A stretch of 62,875 nucleotides of DNA from DASVTR01 sp033855775 (GTDB lineage: Bacteria > Acidobacteriota > Blastocatellia > Pyrinomonadales > Pyrinomonadaceae), in the NCBI GenBank assembly GCA_033855775.1, contig JAWVFT010000019.1, positions 1 to 62,875 of the forward strand, written 5' to 3'. Below the pieces are notes generated by a model that saw only the letters and a program-made list of their open reading frames with translations, searched no databases and was not told the origin of the DNA. Below, one piece after another: positions 42,306 to 59,427 of the stretch. A program made the translations under genes and the position numbers. The stretch's first letter is position 1. Every line of letters starts with the position of its first letter.

Positions 42306-42575
42306 CTATTCTTCAATGCAGTCGCACGTTGTCACTGTAGAGAAGGCGGTCCAACATCCTGCGTGGGCGACTGAGCCGTCACAGAGATAGGTTGTGGTTC
42401 CACACCAGTTTGTATAGGTCGTGTCGGTGTAGTGGCGCATTCTCTTGTACCAGAGGCATTGCTGCACGGCTGCCTTCGGAGTGGCAGAGGACATGGGGAA
42501 AGTAATAAACATCGTCATCGCCAGCAGGGCCAGAACGATAAGACCTCTCAAGATGCTTTTAGTGTTGGTAGTCAT
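42306..42575 (-). CDS. Small exported Cys-rich protein (DUF6289-like)
   Basis: An 89-residue protein with a hydrophobic export signal (ILRGLIVLALLAMTMFITF). The mature part of about 50 residues has six cysteines at 40, 58, 65, 74, 84 and 86 and reads YTDTTYTNWCGTTTYLCDG. That resembles the short DUF6289 secreted proteins, in which a YSDATYT-type opening is followed by Gly/Cys/Thr-rich sequence. Up to three disulfides are possible. GAGAGATG precedes the start by several bases. The role is unknown; bacteriocin-like or surface peptide functions are possible. Confidence 0.65.
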   Translation of the reverse strand: MTTNTKSILRGLIVLALLAMTMFITFPMSSATPKAAVQQCLWYKRMRHYTDTTYTNWCGTTTYLCDGSVAHAGCWTAFSTVTTCDCIEE

Positions 42576-42776
42576 TTCATCTCTCCTCTGGTGTCAGGTG
42601 AAAGTGCCGTAGGCTGTGCCGCAGACACTCAGGTCAATACCGGGTGGAGTGGCAAAGCGTTGAGTGGCAAAGCCGTTTGGGAACCCGTCGCGGTTCCCAC
42701 TGATTATCGCGGCGGCATATCTACACGTCGCCGCGTGTGTTCTTCATTCTTCCCTCTCATCACTTGTCTTCCGCCC

Positions 42777-43445
42777 TCATCCCTTCTTAGCTGTGCTCTT
42801 CTTGGTTGACACGGGCGGGCGTTCGACGTGGCTGGCGCTCTCCCATGCGGCGAGCGAGGCGGGGTCGTTGCGATACTTGTTGGTGACAATCGAGTTCAGT
42901 TCCCCGCGCAGTTGTCTGGCCTGAGCGAGTGTGGCCTTGATGCCTGCGGTGGAACTGACGCGCTTGCCTGTGTAGAGATTGAGGCTGTTGTCGGCGTTCT
43001 CGAAGCCGTCAATAATCGTGTTCAAGTCCGCGACAAAGGTGGGGGCCATCTCTCTTTGCGTAAAATCTGCGGCCAACGCCTGCGCTTCGGAAGCAATCGA
43101 GCGCGCGGCATTGATAAGTGTTTCGTCGCTTTTGGTGGCCGGGAATTTGAATTTCTCGGAGGTCCCGGGCTTGTCGGCGTCTATGGCTTTGGCCGTTTGC
43201 CTGATGGCGCGCAGCATTTGCTTGAGCGTGACGCGATGGTTCGCTTTTATCTCCGCGCTCGACTGCGCCCCGCCGGTAGCGTTGGCCTGTTCCTCTCCGA
43301 GGTCGTCCAATGCGCTGACCAAAGCTTTAACCTCGGCAAACTTCTGCCCGCCCAGACTCGCCGCCGGAAAATCTGCGGCGCGCGACTGCCCGAAGTCGTT
43401 GATACGGTTCAACGCCTGCCCTTCACGGATTTCGATGTCTCTCAT
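42777..43445 (-). CDS. Helical hypothetical protein
   Basis: A 222-residue protein from the ATG at 43445 (AAGGTATC upstream). A longer frame from 43559 begins in a region without support. It appears almost all alpha-helical (AEVKALVSALDDLGEEQANA, TLKQMLRAIRQTAKAIDADK, ATLAQARQLRGELNSI), with no signal peptide or membrane segment, and ends in a Lys/Ser-rich tail. No domain was recognised. The stop is followed by degenerate GACAAGTGATGAG words that recall the heptanucleotide arrays. Confidence 0.65.
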   Translation of the reverse strand: MRDIEIREGQALNRINDFGQSRAADFPAASLGGQKFAEVKALVSALDDLGEEQANATGGAQSSAEIKANHRVTLKQMLRAIRQTAKAIDADKPGTSEKFKFPATKSDETLINAARSIASEAQALAADFTQREMAPTFVADLNTIIDGFENADNSLNLYTGKRVSSTAGIKATLAQARQLRGELNSIVTNKYRNDPASLAAWESASHVERPPVSTKKSTAKKG

Positions 43446-44179
43446 CTGAAGATACCTTTCGTGGATTAAGGAAGAAGAGGTTTCTTCCGGTATCAATATG
43501 TCGAGGAACAAATGGCACGATTCCCCATCCTGCCCCTGAGTCGTCACAGCAATCTTCAACGGTCCCGCGCGCGTCGTTTAAGAGCGAACGGCGCTCCGCT
43601 TACCCCGGGATGGCGAGACGCGCGCCCGCTTCGCTCGCCCTGCAACGCCCCGCGCCACCCTGCGCGCGATTCGGCACGCCCCCTCACAGCCTTTCGACGC
43701 CGCTGCGCAGCCCTTCGTCAATGCCCGACGACGCTTCGTTCACGCTGACGGCCTCTCGTCCACACGGACGGAGCGTCGTTTACCTCCGACAACGCTTCGT
43801 TCATGCTGACGGCCCTTCGTTCACGCCAAACAACGTCTCGTTCGCTCCCGACGACGCTTCGTTCACATCCGACGATGCTCCGTTCGCCTCCGACGACGCT
43901 CCGTTCACGTCCGACGGCGCTTCGTTCATGTCAAATAACGCTTCGTTCACGCCTCACAGTCAATCGTTCGCGGCTGACGACGCTTCGTTCAGAGCAAATG
44001 ACGCTTCGTTTACGTCAACTGGCGCGTCGTTGACACCGCGCGTCGCTTTGTTCGCAAGGCGGAGAGCTTCGTGGGCGCTCCGCCTTGCGTCTTTGAGTGT
44101 GGTTTATCCTGACAGCGCGCCGGATGAACGCGCGCCGCCGTCTTCGCGCGATAGTGACGGAAGCGCGGCTCAGTCTCTC
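43446..44179. repeat. Gene-poor region with a 21-bp minisatellite (43725-44040)
   Basis: Within this 734-bp gap about sixteen copies of a 21-bp unit, consensus GACGACGCTTCGTTCACGTCC, run from about 43725 to 44040. From 43814 on, the conserved GCTTCGTTC core recurs exactly every 21 bp at 43835, 43856, 43877, 43898, 43919, 43940, 43961, 43982, 44003 and 44024. Earlier copies are offset by 40 and 20 bp. The unit would encode DDASFTS heptapeptides in one plus-strand frame (open from 43610 to 44251), but the two off-phase steps put two copies out of frame, so coding status is uncertain. Confidence 0.8.
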
Positions 44180-45082
44180 TTAACTACAACCTGCTTCGCA
44201 TGGAACAGCCTCTTGATTGAGACAGGTCTGAATCGAGCAGGGCTGGCATGAGATGGTGATTGGCTCCGCTTGGGCGCAGCCGCGGTCGTTGGCGAAGGTG
44301 GCGCGCTGGGGCGTCACGAAGCATTCGCCGGAGCAACAGCTAATGAAGATGCTGCCGGAGACTCGCTTGCACCCGGCGGGCGACATGCTCGCTTTGATGA
44401 TGTTGGCGTGGCCGTAAGCGGCGTTGCCCGGAAGATAAGAGTTGCTTTGCGCAAGGTCGTCTTTTCTCTCCGTCCAGACGCCCGCGCGTTTCTCGTCCGG
44501 GTAGAGCAGGGAGCCGCCCTTCCAGACCGTCCCGTCCGTGTACATGACGGAGCTTGTCAAGAGCCTGACTTCGCTGACGTTCGCCATCGTGTCCTGCTTC
44601 TCCACCATGCCCTTGACGCGCGCGTACATCTCTGCCGTGACGGCCAGACTGACCTTGTTCCCCGGCGTCAACGAATCTATTGGCCTGGAGACGACCGCTC
44701 CATTGCTCAGCAACGGCGGCTCGCCCCATTGCAGCGGAATGCTCAACGCGCCCTCATAACCTTTGACGCCGTAAAGCAGCACATGGACTTTCACAAACGC
44801 GATTGACTGCAAAGACTTGTTCAAGACATCGAACCGCAAGCCCCTGAGCCATTCATCACCCGCCGCGAACGGCCTGTCGCTCTGCACGCTCGCGCTCTGC
44901 GCCTGCACGTTAGTCACGAGAATCGGCTCCGAAGCGAAGGCCCAACGCTTGACCACACGCTGCTTCGCCCCTGAAACCCTGATTGAAGAATCGGCTGACA
45001 CCAAACCCACGCTCACCGCGCAGGTCGCCGTCAACACACACACTGCCAGATAAAAAAGTTTAGATTGAGCTTTGGCTTTCAA
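44180..45082 (-). CDS. Exported protein with Cys-rich C-terminus
   Basis: About 300 residues from a TTG at 45082 that has GGAGGG nine bases upstream; an earlier TTG (45109) lacks a ribosome-binding site. A signal-like helix (LFYLAVCVLTATCAVSVGLV) is followed by a beta-rich middle (RGLRFDVLNKSLQSIAFVKV, GNKVSLAVTAEMYARVKGMV). The last 60 residues hold twelve cysteines (SCCSGEC, SCQPCSIQTC, VPCEAGC), which imply disulfides or metal binding. No domain was recognised. It stands beyond the minisatellite from the helical protein gene. Confidence 0.65.
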   Translation of the reverse strand: MKAKAQSKLFYLAVCVLTATCAVSVGLVSADSSIRVSGAKQRVVKRWAFASEPILVTNVQAQSASVQSDRPFAAGDEWLRGLRFDVLNKSLQSIAFVKVHVLLYGVKGYEGALSIPLQWGEPPLLSNGAVVSRPIDSLTPGNKVSLAVTAEMYARVKGMVEKQDTMANVSEVRLLTSSVMYTDGTVWKGGSLLYPDEKRAGVWTERKDDLAQSNSYLPGNAAYGHANIIKASMSPAGCKRVSGSIFISCCSGECFVTPQRATFANDRGCAQAEPITISCQPCSIQTCLNQEAVPCEAGCS

Positions 45083-45383
45083 GACCGTACCCTCCAAGTC
45101 TGCGGCCAAACAGTTGACGTTGAGGACTCTGGGTAGCCCCGTTCTGCGTGTAACGAAAGGTTAGTCCAACTGCTTTTCCAAGTCAACAACTTTCAGCGAC
45201 GTGGAGCGCTGTAAATATTTATTGATGGAAGCAAGAAGCGGGACGCGCGGGTTGCGCAATCGTCTCTTCGCGGCGCTGTTTGAGGCTTCCGGGGCGCGGG
45301 TAAATCCAAACGTTGCGCGCGGGCGATGGAAGCGAGTATAAGGAGGCGGCTCCATTATTGACAACGTTGTTGGAGGCAGTTTG

Positions 45384-45596
45384 ATGAAGAGAACTTTCAC
45401 GCTCTCGCTCGATGAAGATTCCTCGCACGTCTCTTACTGGCTCTACAGAGGCACGGAGTTAGCCGACGACGTAGGTCATCCCGTCGTGGACGGCGTGTAT
45501 ATCTGGCGACCCGAACTCGGCGACGACCCGCCGGAGAATGTCGAGCTAACGATTGAGTGGGAGCCAAGAGGCCCGGCCACTGAAGCGCAGTCTTAA
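45384..45596 (+). CDS. Small hypothetical protein
   Basis: A 70-residue protein; TTGGAGG stands seven bases before the ATG. The sequence (MKRTFTLSLDEDSSHVSYWL, then DGVYIWRPELGDDPPENVEL) is acidic and beta-like, with no signal or membrane segment. It is monocistronic: a clear terminator hairpin follows at 45655-45684. Function unknown. Confidence 0.62.
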   Translation: MKRTFTLSLDEDSSHVSYWLYRGTELADDVGHPVVDGVYIWRPELGDDPPENVELTIEWEPRGPATEAQS

Positions 45597-45654
45597 GACC
45601 TCAAGCCAACTCGCATCGCCGTCAGGCAGGCGCGCTTCAAGCCTTACACAGCAA

Positions 45655-45684
45655 AGCCGTCATGGATTGTCGTCCATGACGGCT
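45655..45684. terminator. Perfect 12-bp terminator hairpin
   Basis: AGCCGTCATGGA (45655-45666) pairs with TCCATGACGGCT (45673-45684) around TTGTCG and is followed by CTGTTT. It separates the small plus-strand gene from the convergent transglycosylase-like gene and could serve both. Confidence 0.82.
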
Positions 45685-45767
45685 CTGTTTGACCTTTGGA
45701 GGCTGACTGCGAATCGCAGAGCCTTTGTGCAGCGCCGCGCAGCAGTGTTGAGTTGGCGCGGCAGCCT

Positions 45768-47087
45768 TTAGAAGTGCGCGGCCAGCGAGGGCAGCAGGCC
45801 GTGTATGAAGGGCGCGCTGCCGGTGGCGCCCATCTTCCAGACGCTGAGGAGCGTTGCGAGGAGCGGCGTGATGCCTGCGGGCTGGCTGGCCGGTTTTGGC
45901 GCGGGCCGGTCTTTGAATTGCAGTTGATCGAGCGAAGCGTAGATGCGCAGGTACATCTGCGTCTCCGTCGGAATCAAGTCGCGCCAGTTTGCGCCGCCGC
46001 GCTTGAGATAGGAGGGCAGGCGCGCGGGGTTGGAGTTGTATCCTGCGGCGACGAGTTCGGGCTGCGTGGCGATGCCGCTCGCAAGCGCGTCAACGACTTC
46101 GGGGTTGCGGAGCAGGTCGCTCCAGGCGCCCTGCATGTAGAGCAACATCGCCGCGAGCGCGTTCGAGTGGTCGGTCATGCCGCCTACGAAATCATCCTTG
46201 AGGGCGATGTTCGGGTGCTGGTCTCTGACCATCTTGTAGGTCGAAGGAATCATCTGCACCATGCCGCCCGCGCCCGCGACGCTGACGGAGTAACGATAGG
46301 TGTCAGGCTCGTTCAAGGCGTAGAGCGAGAGGATTTCGCGGAAGAGCGCGCCACGGTCTTCGCTCATGAAGCGCTTGTGGTCTGTGTGTTCGACGATGCA
46401 GAGATGCTCGGCTATGTCCACAATCGAAGGCTCAATCATGACACCTTCGTCGCGCAGGCGCGCGGCAGCCGCATCCAGCATCCGGCGCACATAAAAGTTG
46501 CCCTCCGCCACCACTTCGCCCGATAACAAGGCCGCGTGAGCCGAAGTGTAGTAAGCCATCTCGCGCAACTCGCCGTCGCGCAGGATTGGATACTGCACGA
46601 CCAGCGGCACAAGCGCGCGACCGCTCGCTTGATTATAGATTTGCACGGCTGTGTTGACGCCGTTGGCGCGCTCCACCGTCACGCGCAGAGGCGTGCCGCC
46701 CGCCGTCCTCGTCTCAATCAATGAGCCGCGCTTGAGGAAGAGTTCCTTTTCGAGCGAGAGCAGTTGCACGCTCTTGTCGCCAGTGTCGAGCGCGGCCAGC
46801 GTCACGTAGTTTGAAGAAGAATTTGTTCCGCCAGCGACGCGCGCTTTCAAGAGCCGCTTCGCTTCGTCAATGCTCGCGCTGATGGCCTGCATGGAGAGCG
46901 CTGCCGGGACGGGCTGCGCTATAGAGAAGCTTTGCGGCGCAACAGAGAAAGCCTGCGGCGCAAGGCTCGCGGCGGGCGCGATTGCTTGCGGCTGCCCTGT
47001 CGAAGAAGAAACGATTTGCGATTGCGCTATAGCGGGGACGAAAGCGCACAACAACAGCAGAGGGAACAAGACACGTATTTTCATCAT
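45768..47087 (-). CDS. Exported lytic-transglycosylase-like protein
   Basis: A 439-residue protein with a signal peptide (VLFPLLLLCAFVPAIAQS) and an Ala/Pro/Gln/Ser-rich linker to about residue 70. The middle, about 90-200, has no assigned fold. At 272-284, GAGGMVQMIPSTY matches the G-A-x-G-x-x-Q-x-x-P-x-T block of the SLT/lysozyme-like fold. The upstream block (SLYALNEPDTYRYSVSVA) would hold the catalytic Glu, probably E260. GYNSNPARLPSYLKRGGANW corresponds to the later A-Y-N-x-G-P region. It probably cleaves peptidoglycan in the periplasm. Confidence 0.75.
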   Translation of the reverse strand: MMKIRVLFPLLLLCAFVPAIAQSQIVSSSTGQPQAIAPAASLAPQAFSVAPQSFSIAQPVPAALSMQAISASIDEAKRLLKARVAGGTNSSSNYVTLAALDTGDKSVQLLSLEKELFLKRGSLIETRTAGGTPLRVTVERANGVNTAVQIYNQASGRALVPLVVQYPILRDGELREMAYYTSAHAALLSGEVVAEGNFYVRRMLDAAAARLRDEGVMIEPSIVDIAEHLCIVEHTDHKRFMSEDRGALFREILSLYALNEPDTYRYSVSVAGAGGMVQMIPSTYKMVRDQHPNIALKDDFVGGMTDHSNALAAMLLYMQGAWSDLLRNPEVVDALASGIATQPELVAAGYNSNPARLPSYLKRGGANWRDLIPTETQMYLRIYASLDQLQFKDRPAPKPASQPAGITPLLATLLSVWKMGATGSAPFIHGLLPSLAAHF

Positions 47088-47514
47088 TGGATTAAACTGC
47101 GACGGAATGTTGAAAGCACGGGGGGGTTACATATAAGTAGATGCCGAAGGGAAAAACATAGTTGTCAATTTTTTCGCGAGCGTGGAAGAAAAGTTGGCGG
47201 CTCAAGGGTCGAATTTTTTGATGAAGTCGCGCAATCGGCTGTATTTTTGCAGGCTCAAGCGGGACTGTACGGCCGTAAGGCTTCTCCTCAGGGGCCGCCG
47301 GAGGGGTCTGGCGGTTGGAGTAGACCTGCAATCAGCCCGTCAGGGGAGTTGAAGGAAACGACGAACGGGAGAGCGTTATTTTCCTTCGCTGATGACTCCC
47401 TTGACGGGCTATCAATGTTGGCTTTGGAGTCGCTTGACGAGAAGCGACGATGGCGCGTTCGGAATCAACCTTCCGTGCGCGCCATTGTCGCTTTGCGTTT
47501 CATCTTTCGGGTGG
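47088..47514. other. Gene-free region with two long inverted repeats
   Basis: A 427-bp gap without a credible gene. Inverted repeat 1: AGCCCGTCAGGGGAGTTGAA at about 47335 and its near-complement ending GACTCCCTTGACGGGCT at 47411, with GAAGGAAA/TTTTCCTTC inside, giving a long stem with a roughly 25-base loop. Inverted repeat 2: 47442-47464 with 47471-47493, 20 of 23 positions pairing around TCAACC. The second lies just past the stop of the S33-type hydrolase gene on the minus strand and may act as its terminator. Confidence 0.6.
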
Positions 47515-49344
47515 CTACTTGCTCGTCTTGAAAGGCTGGCGGCGAATCTGTTCGAGGCAGGAAGCGTCTAAGCCTTTCGTCGTCCCGCTCTCTATAAACT
47601 CTGCGACGAGATTCTCCGCACACTCGTAGGAATAGTGAGTGCCGTTGTGGATGCGCACCTGCCTGCCGTTGGGCAGATAACGCGCCGCTGCCTCCGCAAT
47701 CCACGGCGGAGTCACAGGATCGACCTCGCCTGAGATGAGCAGCACGGGCGCGTCAGACTTGACGGGCGTGGCGAAGCTCTGCGGCGTCGCGCCTCGCGGC
47801 CAACCGGCGCAGGCTTTGATGAAGGCGCGCGTCCGCGTCTCCCCATAGAACGTTCCCTTGCTCTCGCTCGCTATCTCCTGCTCCGTGATGAACGGGATGT
47901 CCTCCGCGCAGATGACGGACAACTGCATCCCACGCGCAATCTGTCCTTCAAGCTGGTTGATGACCAGATAAGCGAGCGTCACTATCTCGCCGGGGTTGCC
48001 GCTCGCCGCTTGATGAATCAAGAGCGGCATCATGCTGATGGTCGGCGGAAAGTAGAGCAGCGTGCGGATGATGTCAACGAAGGCCGCGCGCGTTAAGCTG
48101 AGTTGCTGTTGCTGCTTCGTCAGGATGTTCGTCGCCGTCACAGCCAACGGCCCCTTGTCGAGTTGCGCGAGCAGCGTCTCAAACTCCGCGCGCAGATTCG
48201 GAAAGGCCGCATGACAGGCCGCGTCGGTTGCGCAGTCTTCAATCATGCGGTTCATCGCGTTCTCGACGCCTTTGGCGAAGGGCAGCGGCAGCTTGAAGTC
48301 AGGCGGGGCGACGCCGAAGACGGCCACAGCCCGCACGCGCCGTGGATACTGCCGCAAGTATGAGAGCGCGGCGGTCGTGCCGTAAGAGCCGCCGTAGATG
48401 TTGATGCGCTCGTAGCCGAGCGCGCCGCGCACCTCGTCCAAATCATCCATCGCCAGCGTCGTCGTATACAGCGCAAGATTAGCAACCTTCTCAAGCTCTG
48501 CGCGGCAGGTCTTGATGGCCTCGTCGGAATAGTAATCTGCGAAGTAGCCGCGCATGTCCGACGCTTCGCCGTAGAGCTTGCAGTTCAAAGGATTCGACTT
48601 GCCCGTCCCGCGCTGGTCAATGAGAACCAGATCGCGCTCGCGCCGCAAGCGTGTCATGAACCATGCGCTCGCGTAGGAAGTCGCAGCCCCGCCGGGGCCG
48701 CCCGCCAGATAAAAGAGCGGGTCGGCGGCAGCCTTTTCGCTCAAGGCGGGCAGCAGCAGAATGTTGAGCGCGATGCGGCGCCCTGTTCGCGCCGCGCGGT
48801 CTTCAAAGACTTCATACGAGCCGCACAAAGCCTCATTCGGCAACTCTTCACGATTGCACAATTTGAACTCGACGCGCCCGCGCCTGAGAGCAACCGCGCG
48901 CCCTTGCGCCACGCCGCCGGAGCGTTTGAAGATTAAGCCGAGCGAAGCGTCGCCCTGCTTCCATGTGCCGAGTATCTCGGAGCGGTCGCGGCTGAGCCTG
49001 CCTTCGTAAGCCGCGCTCAACCGCTTCATCTCGAAGCGCAACACGCCGTCTGTGAAGGTGACGACATCAACCGGCAAATTCATCGCGCCTTGATCGACGC
49101 TATCCAACGCGGCCTTGAGGCTGCCGTCCGTGGCCCTTGAGATTTTCAGGACGAGGCGCAGTTTGTTCCCGCCCACATCGAGCGTTCCCGGCCAGTCGCC
49201 CTGAATCTCAGGCTGACTATCGCCGCTCGCCTGCCTCGCCGCGCTCCCGCCTGCCGCGGCGGGCCGCTGCGCGCTCGCGCTCATCGTCAACCCTTGCGCG
49301 AGGACGACGAACAACAAGAGAAAGAGACTGAGCAAACGTTTCAT
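47515..49344 (-). CDS. Exported S33-type alpha/beta hydrolase (TAP-like)
   Basis: A 609-residue protein with a signal peptide (LLSLFLLLFVVLAQGLTMSA). A beta-rich N-terminal domain of about 110 residues (LDVGGNKLRLVLKISRATDG) is unusual in the family. The hydrolase core has the oxyanion motif YLAGGPGGAA, DQRGTGKSNPLNC, the nucleophile elbow IYGGSYGTTAALSYL, the acid in ISGEVDPVTPP and the histidine in NGTHYSYE near the C-terminus. This is the proline-iminopeptidase/tripeptidyl-peptidase (TAP) class, which releases N-terminal residues from peptides. Periplasmic peptide degradation is the likely role. Confidence 0.9.
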   Translation of the reverse strand: MKRLLSLFLLLFVVLAQGLTMSASAQRPAAAGGSAARQASGDSQPEIQGDWPGTLDVGGNKLRLVLKISRATDGSLKAALDSVDQGAMNLPVDVVTFTDGVLRFEMKRLSAAYEGRLSRDRSEILGTWKQGDASLGLIFKRSGGVAQGRAVALRRGRVEFKLCNREELPNEALCGSYEVFEDRAARTGRRIALNILLLPALSEKAAADPLFYLAGGPGGAATSYASAWFMTRLRRERDLVLIDQRGTGKSNPLNCKLYGEASDMRGYFADYYSDEAIKTCRAELEKVANLALYTTTLAMDDLDEVRGALGYERINIYGGSYGTTAALSYLRQYPRRVRAVAVFGVAPPDFKLPLPFAKGVENAMNRMIEDCATDAACHAAFPNLRAEFETLLAQLDKGPLAVTATNILTKQQQQLSLTRAAFVDIIRTLLYFPPTISMMPLLIHQAASGNPGEIVTLAYLVINQLEGQIARGMQLSVICAEDIPFITEQEIASESKGTFYGETRTRAFIKACAGWPRGATPQSFATPVKSDAPVLLISGEVDPVTPPWIAEAAARYLPNGRQVRIHNGTHYSYECAENLVAEFIESGTTKGLDASCLEQIRRQPFKTSK

Positions 49345-49489
49345 CTGTGGCCTCCAATAGAGCCGCGCGAATGCGCGCCGGGAAAACTTGCTGCTCGATG
49401 CTCATGCGCGAGCCGTGGCAAGGCAGTTGGTGTTACGCAAAAGCGCGGCGCGAAGTTTTCAGCCTTGCGCATTGCGTTCCAAGCGAAAG

Positions 49490-49543
49490 AAGACAAAGAA
49501 AGACCGGCGCGGGTTCCCGTTTGAGGAGCCTTGCGCCGGTCTT
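49490..49543 (-). terminator. Terminator of the rpoBC operon
   Basis: AAGACCGGCGC (49500-49510) and GCGCCGGTCTT (49533-49543) form a perfect 11-bp stem. On the minus strand the hairpin is followed by TCTTTCTTTGTC, a T-rich tract. It starts 74 bp after the rpoC stop codon. Confidence 0.85.
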
Positions 49544-49616
49544 CGATGAAGGCGGGGCGAGCATCTGCCTTTGCGCTCGCGCCCCGCTTGAGTTGTCCGC
49601 AAACGAAGCGAAGAAT

Positions 49617-53843
<4,227 letters not shown>

Positions 53844-53945
53844 CTTTATCTCCCAAACTGTGCAAAGTCCCATGCCCAAAGTCCAAAGTCGCAAGCCTTG
53901 AGTTTCAGGCTTCGGACTGTGGGCTTTAAACTTTCGGACTAATCC

Positions 53946-58406
<4,461 letters not shown>

Positions 58407-58688
58407 CGGAGATTCCTTTTGATAAAGCGATCAGCCGTCAGCAGTCGGCGATCAGCTTAATAAAACAGGATGAAAGGAGCGGCCTTCAACGATTTCGCCG
58501 CAGGCGGCCTGCTGATGGCCGAAAGCGACTAATCGCGGAAATCTATCTCTAGAGACGCCAAAGCGCGGCCAGAGCGCACATTGCCCTGACCGCTTATTCA
58601 TGAAAGCGGTAAATATTCTTCGTCAAATTTTCCGGGAGTAACGCCAGCGCCTCACTACTCCCTTACCTTAAAGGTTGAACGGTCAAAT
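58407..58688. other. rplL-rpoB spacer (promoter-proximal part)
   Basis: With array D this makes a 377-bp gap between rplL and rpoB. The part next to rpoB has no gene. An AT-rich patch around 58600-58640 (minus strand GAATATTTACCGCTTTCATG) could hold an internal promoter, but no clean -35/-10 pair was found. Confidence 0.4.
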
Positions 58689-58783
58689 TGTCAAGCGACG
58701 AAAAAACGGTGACAAATGGTGAGCGACAAGCGACGAGCGCAAGGTTTTAACTTGTTACTCGTCGCTTGCTGCTCGCCACTGTC
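58689..58783. repeat. Palindromic heptanucleotide-word array D, between rplL and rpoB
   Basis: On the minus strand the rplL TAA is followed at once by GACAGTGGCGAGCAGCAAGC and GACGAG. The left arm, GGTGAGCGACAAGCGACGAG at about 58708, pairs with it around a 20-base loop. It is the shortest of the five arrays and lies inside the ribosomal protein/RNA polymerase transcription unit. Confidence 0.82.
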
Positions 58784-59170
58784 TTACTTGACTTCGACGG
58801 TCGCGCCCGCATCGGCGAGCTTCTGCCGAATCGTCTCGGCTTCGTCCTTCGAGATGCCTTCCTTGACGGCCTTCGGAGCGGCCTCGACCAAGTCTTTGGC
58901 TTCCTTCAGGCCAAGCGCGGTCACTTCGCGGACGACCTTGATGACGTTAATCTTGTTGCCGCCGGCGGCTTGCAGAATCACGTCAAACTCGGTCTTCTCT
59001 TCCACCGGAGCAGCGGCTTCACCACCGCCCGCGGCAGCCGGAGCCGCTGCCATTGTCGCCGCCGCCGCCGAGACGCCGAACGTCTCTTCCAGCACCTTGA
59101 CGAACTCTGAAGCTTCCAACAGAGTCATGTTTTTAATGTATTCCAATGCGTCTTCGCGTGTAGCTGCCAT
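58784..59170 (-). CDS. rplL: 50S ribosomal protein L7/L12
   Basis: A 128-residue protein. The N-terminal dimerisation helices (EFVKVLEETFGVS), Ala-rich hinge (AAAPAAAGGGEAAAP, 40-55) and C-terminal domain with KINVIKVVREVTALGLKEAK and DLVEAAPKAVKEG are all typical. It forms the ribosomal stalk with L10 and recruits translation factors. GGAGGATAG precedes the ATG. The 257-bp gap from rplJ holds an inverted repeat GCGGATTG/CAATCCGC (59367-59409) that could attenuate or process the transcript, so rplL may be controlled apart from rplJ. Confidence 0.97.
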   Translation of the reverse strand: MAATREDALEYIKNMTLLEASEFVKVLEETFGVSAAAATMAAAPAAAGGGEAAAPVEEKTEFDVILQAAGGNKINVIKVVREVTALGLKEAKDLVEAAPKAVKEGISKDEAETIRQKLADAGATVEVK

Positions 59171-59427
59171 GATTGCTTTCTATCCTCCTCAAAAGGGTTC
59201 TTGGTTGCTGTCTGTGGTTAATGGTTCGCAAGCCGTGAGAACCCACGGGACGCTTTTTCCTGCTCGCTGCATCGCGTGCTTTCCGAAACGTGCGTCCGAG
59301 CCGTGACAGGCGATTCTGACATATCGCCTCGCTCGTTTATCCAATGGTACCGGCTGTTTCTCTCTCGCGGATTGTGGGCGGCGGACTGAAAGCGATTCCT
59401 GCAATCCGCCATCCCAACCCGAAAACG

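Noticed and set aside
43725..44040. CRISPR array
   Set aside because: The repeat is a gapless 21-bp tandem unit with no spacers, and no cas gene is in the window.
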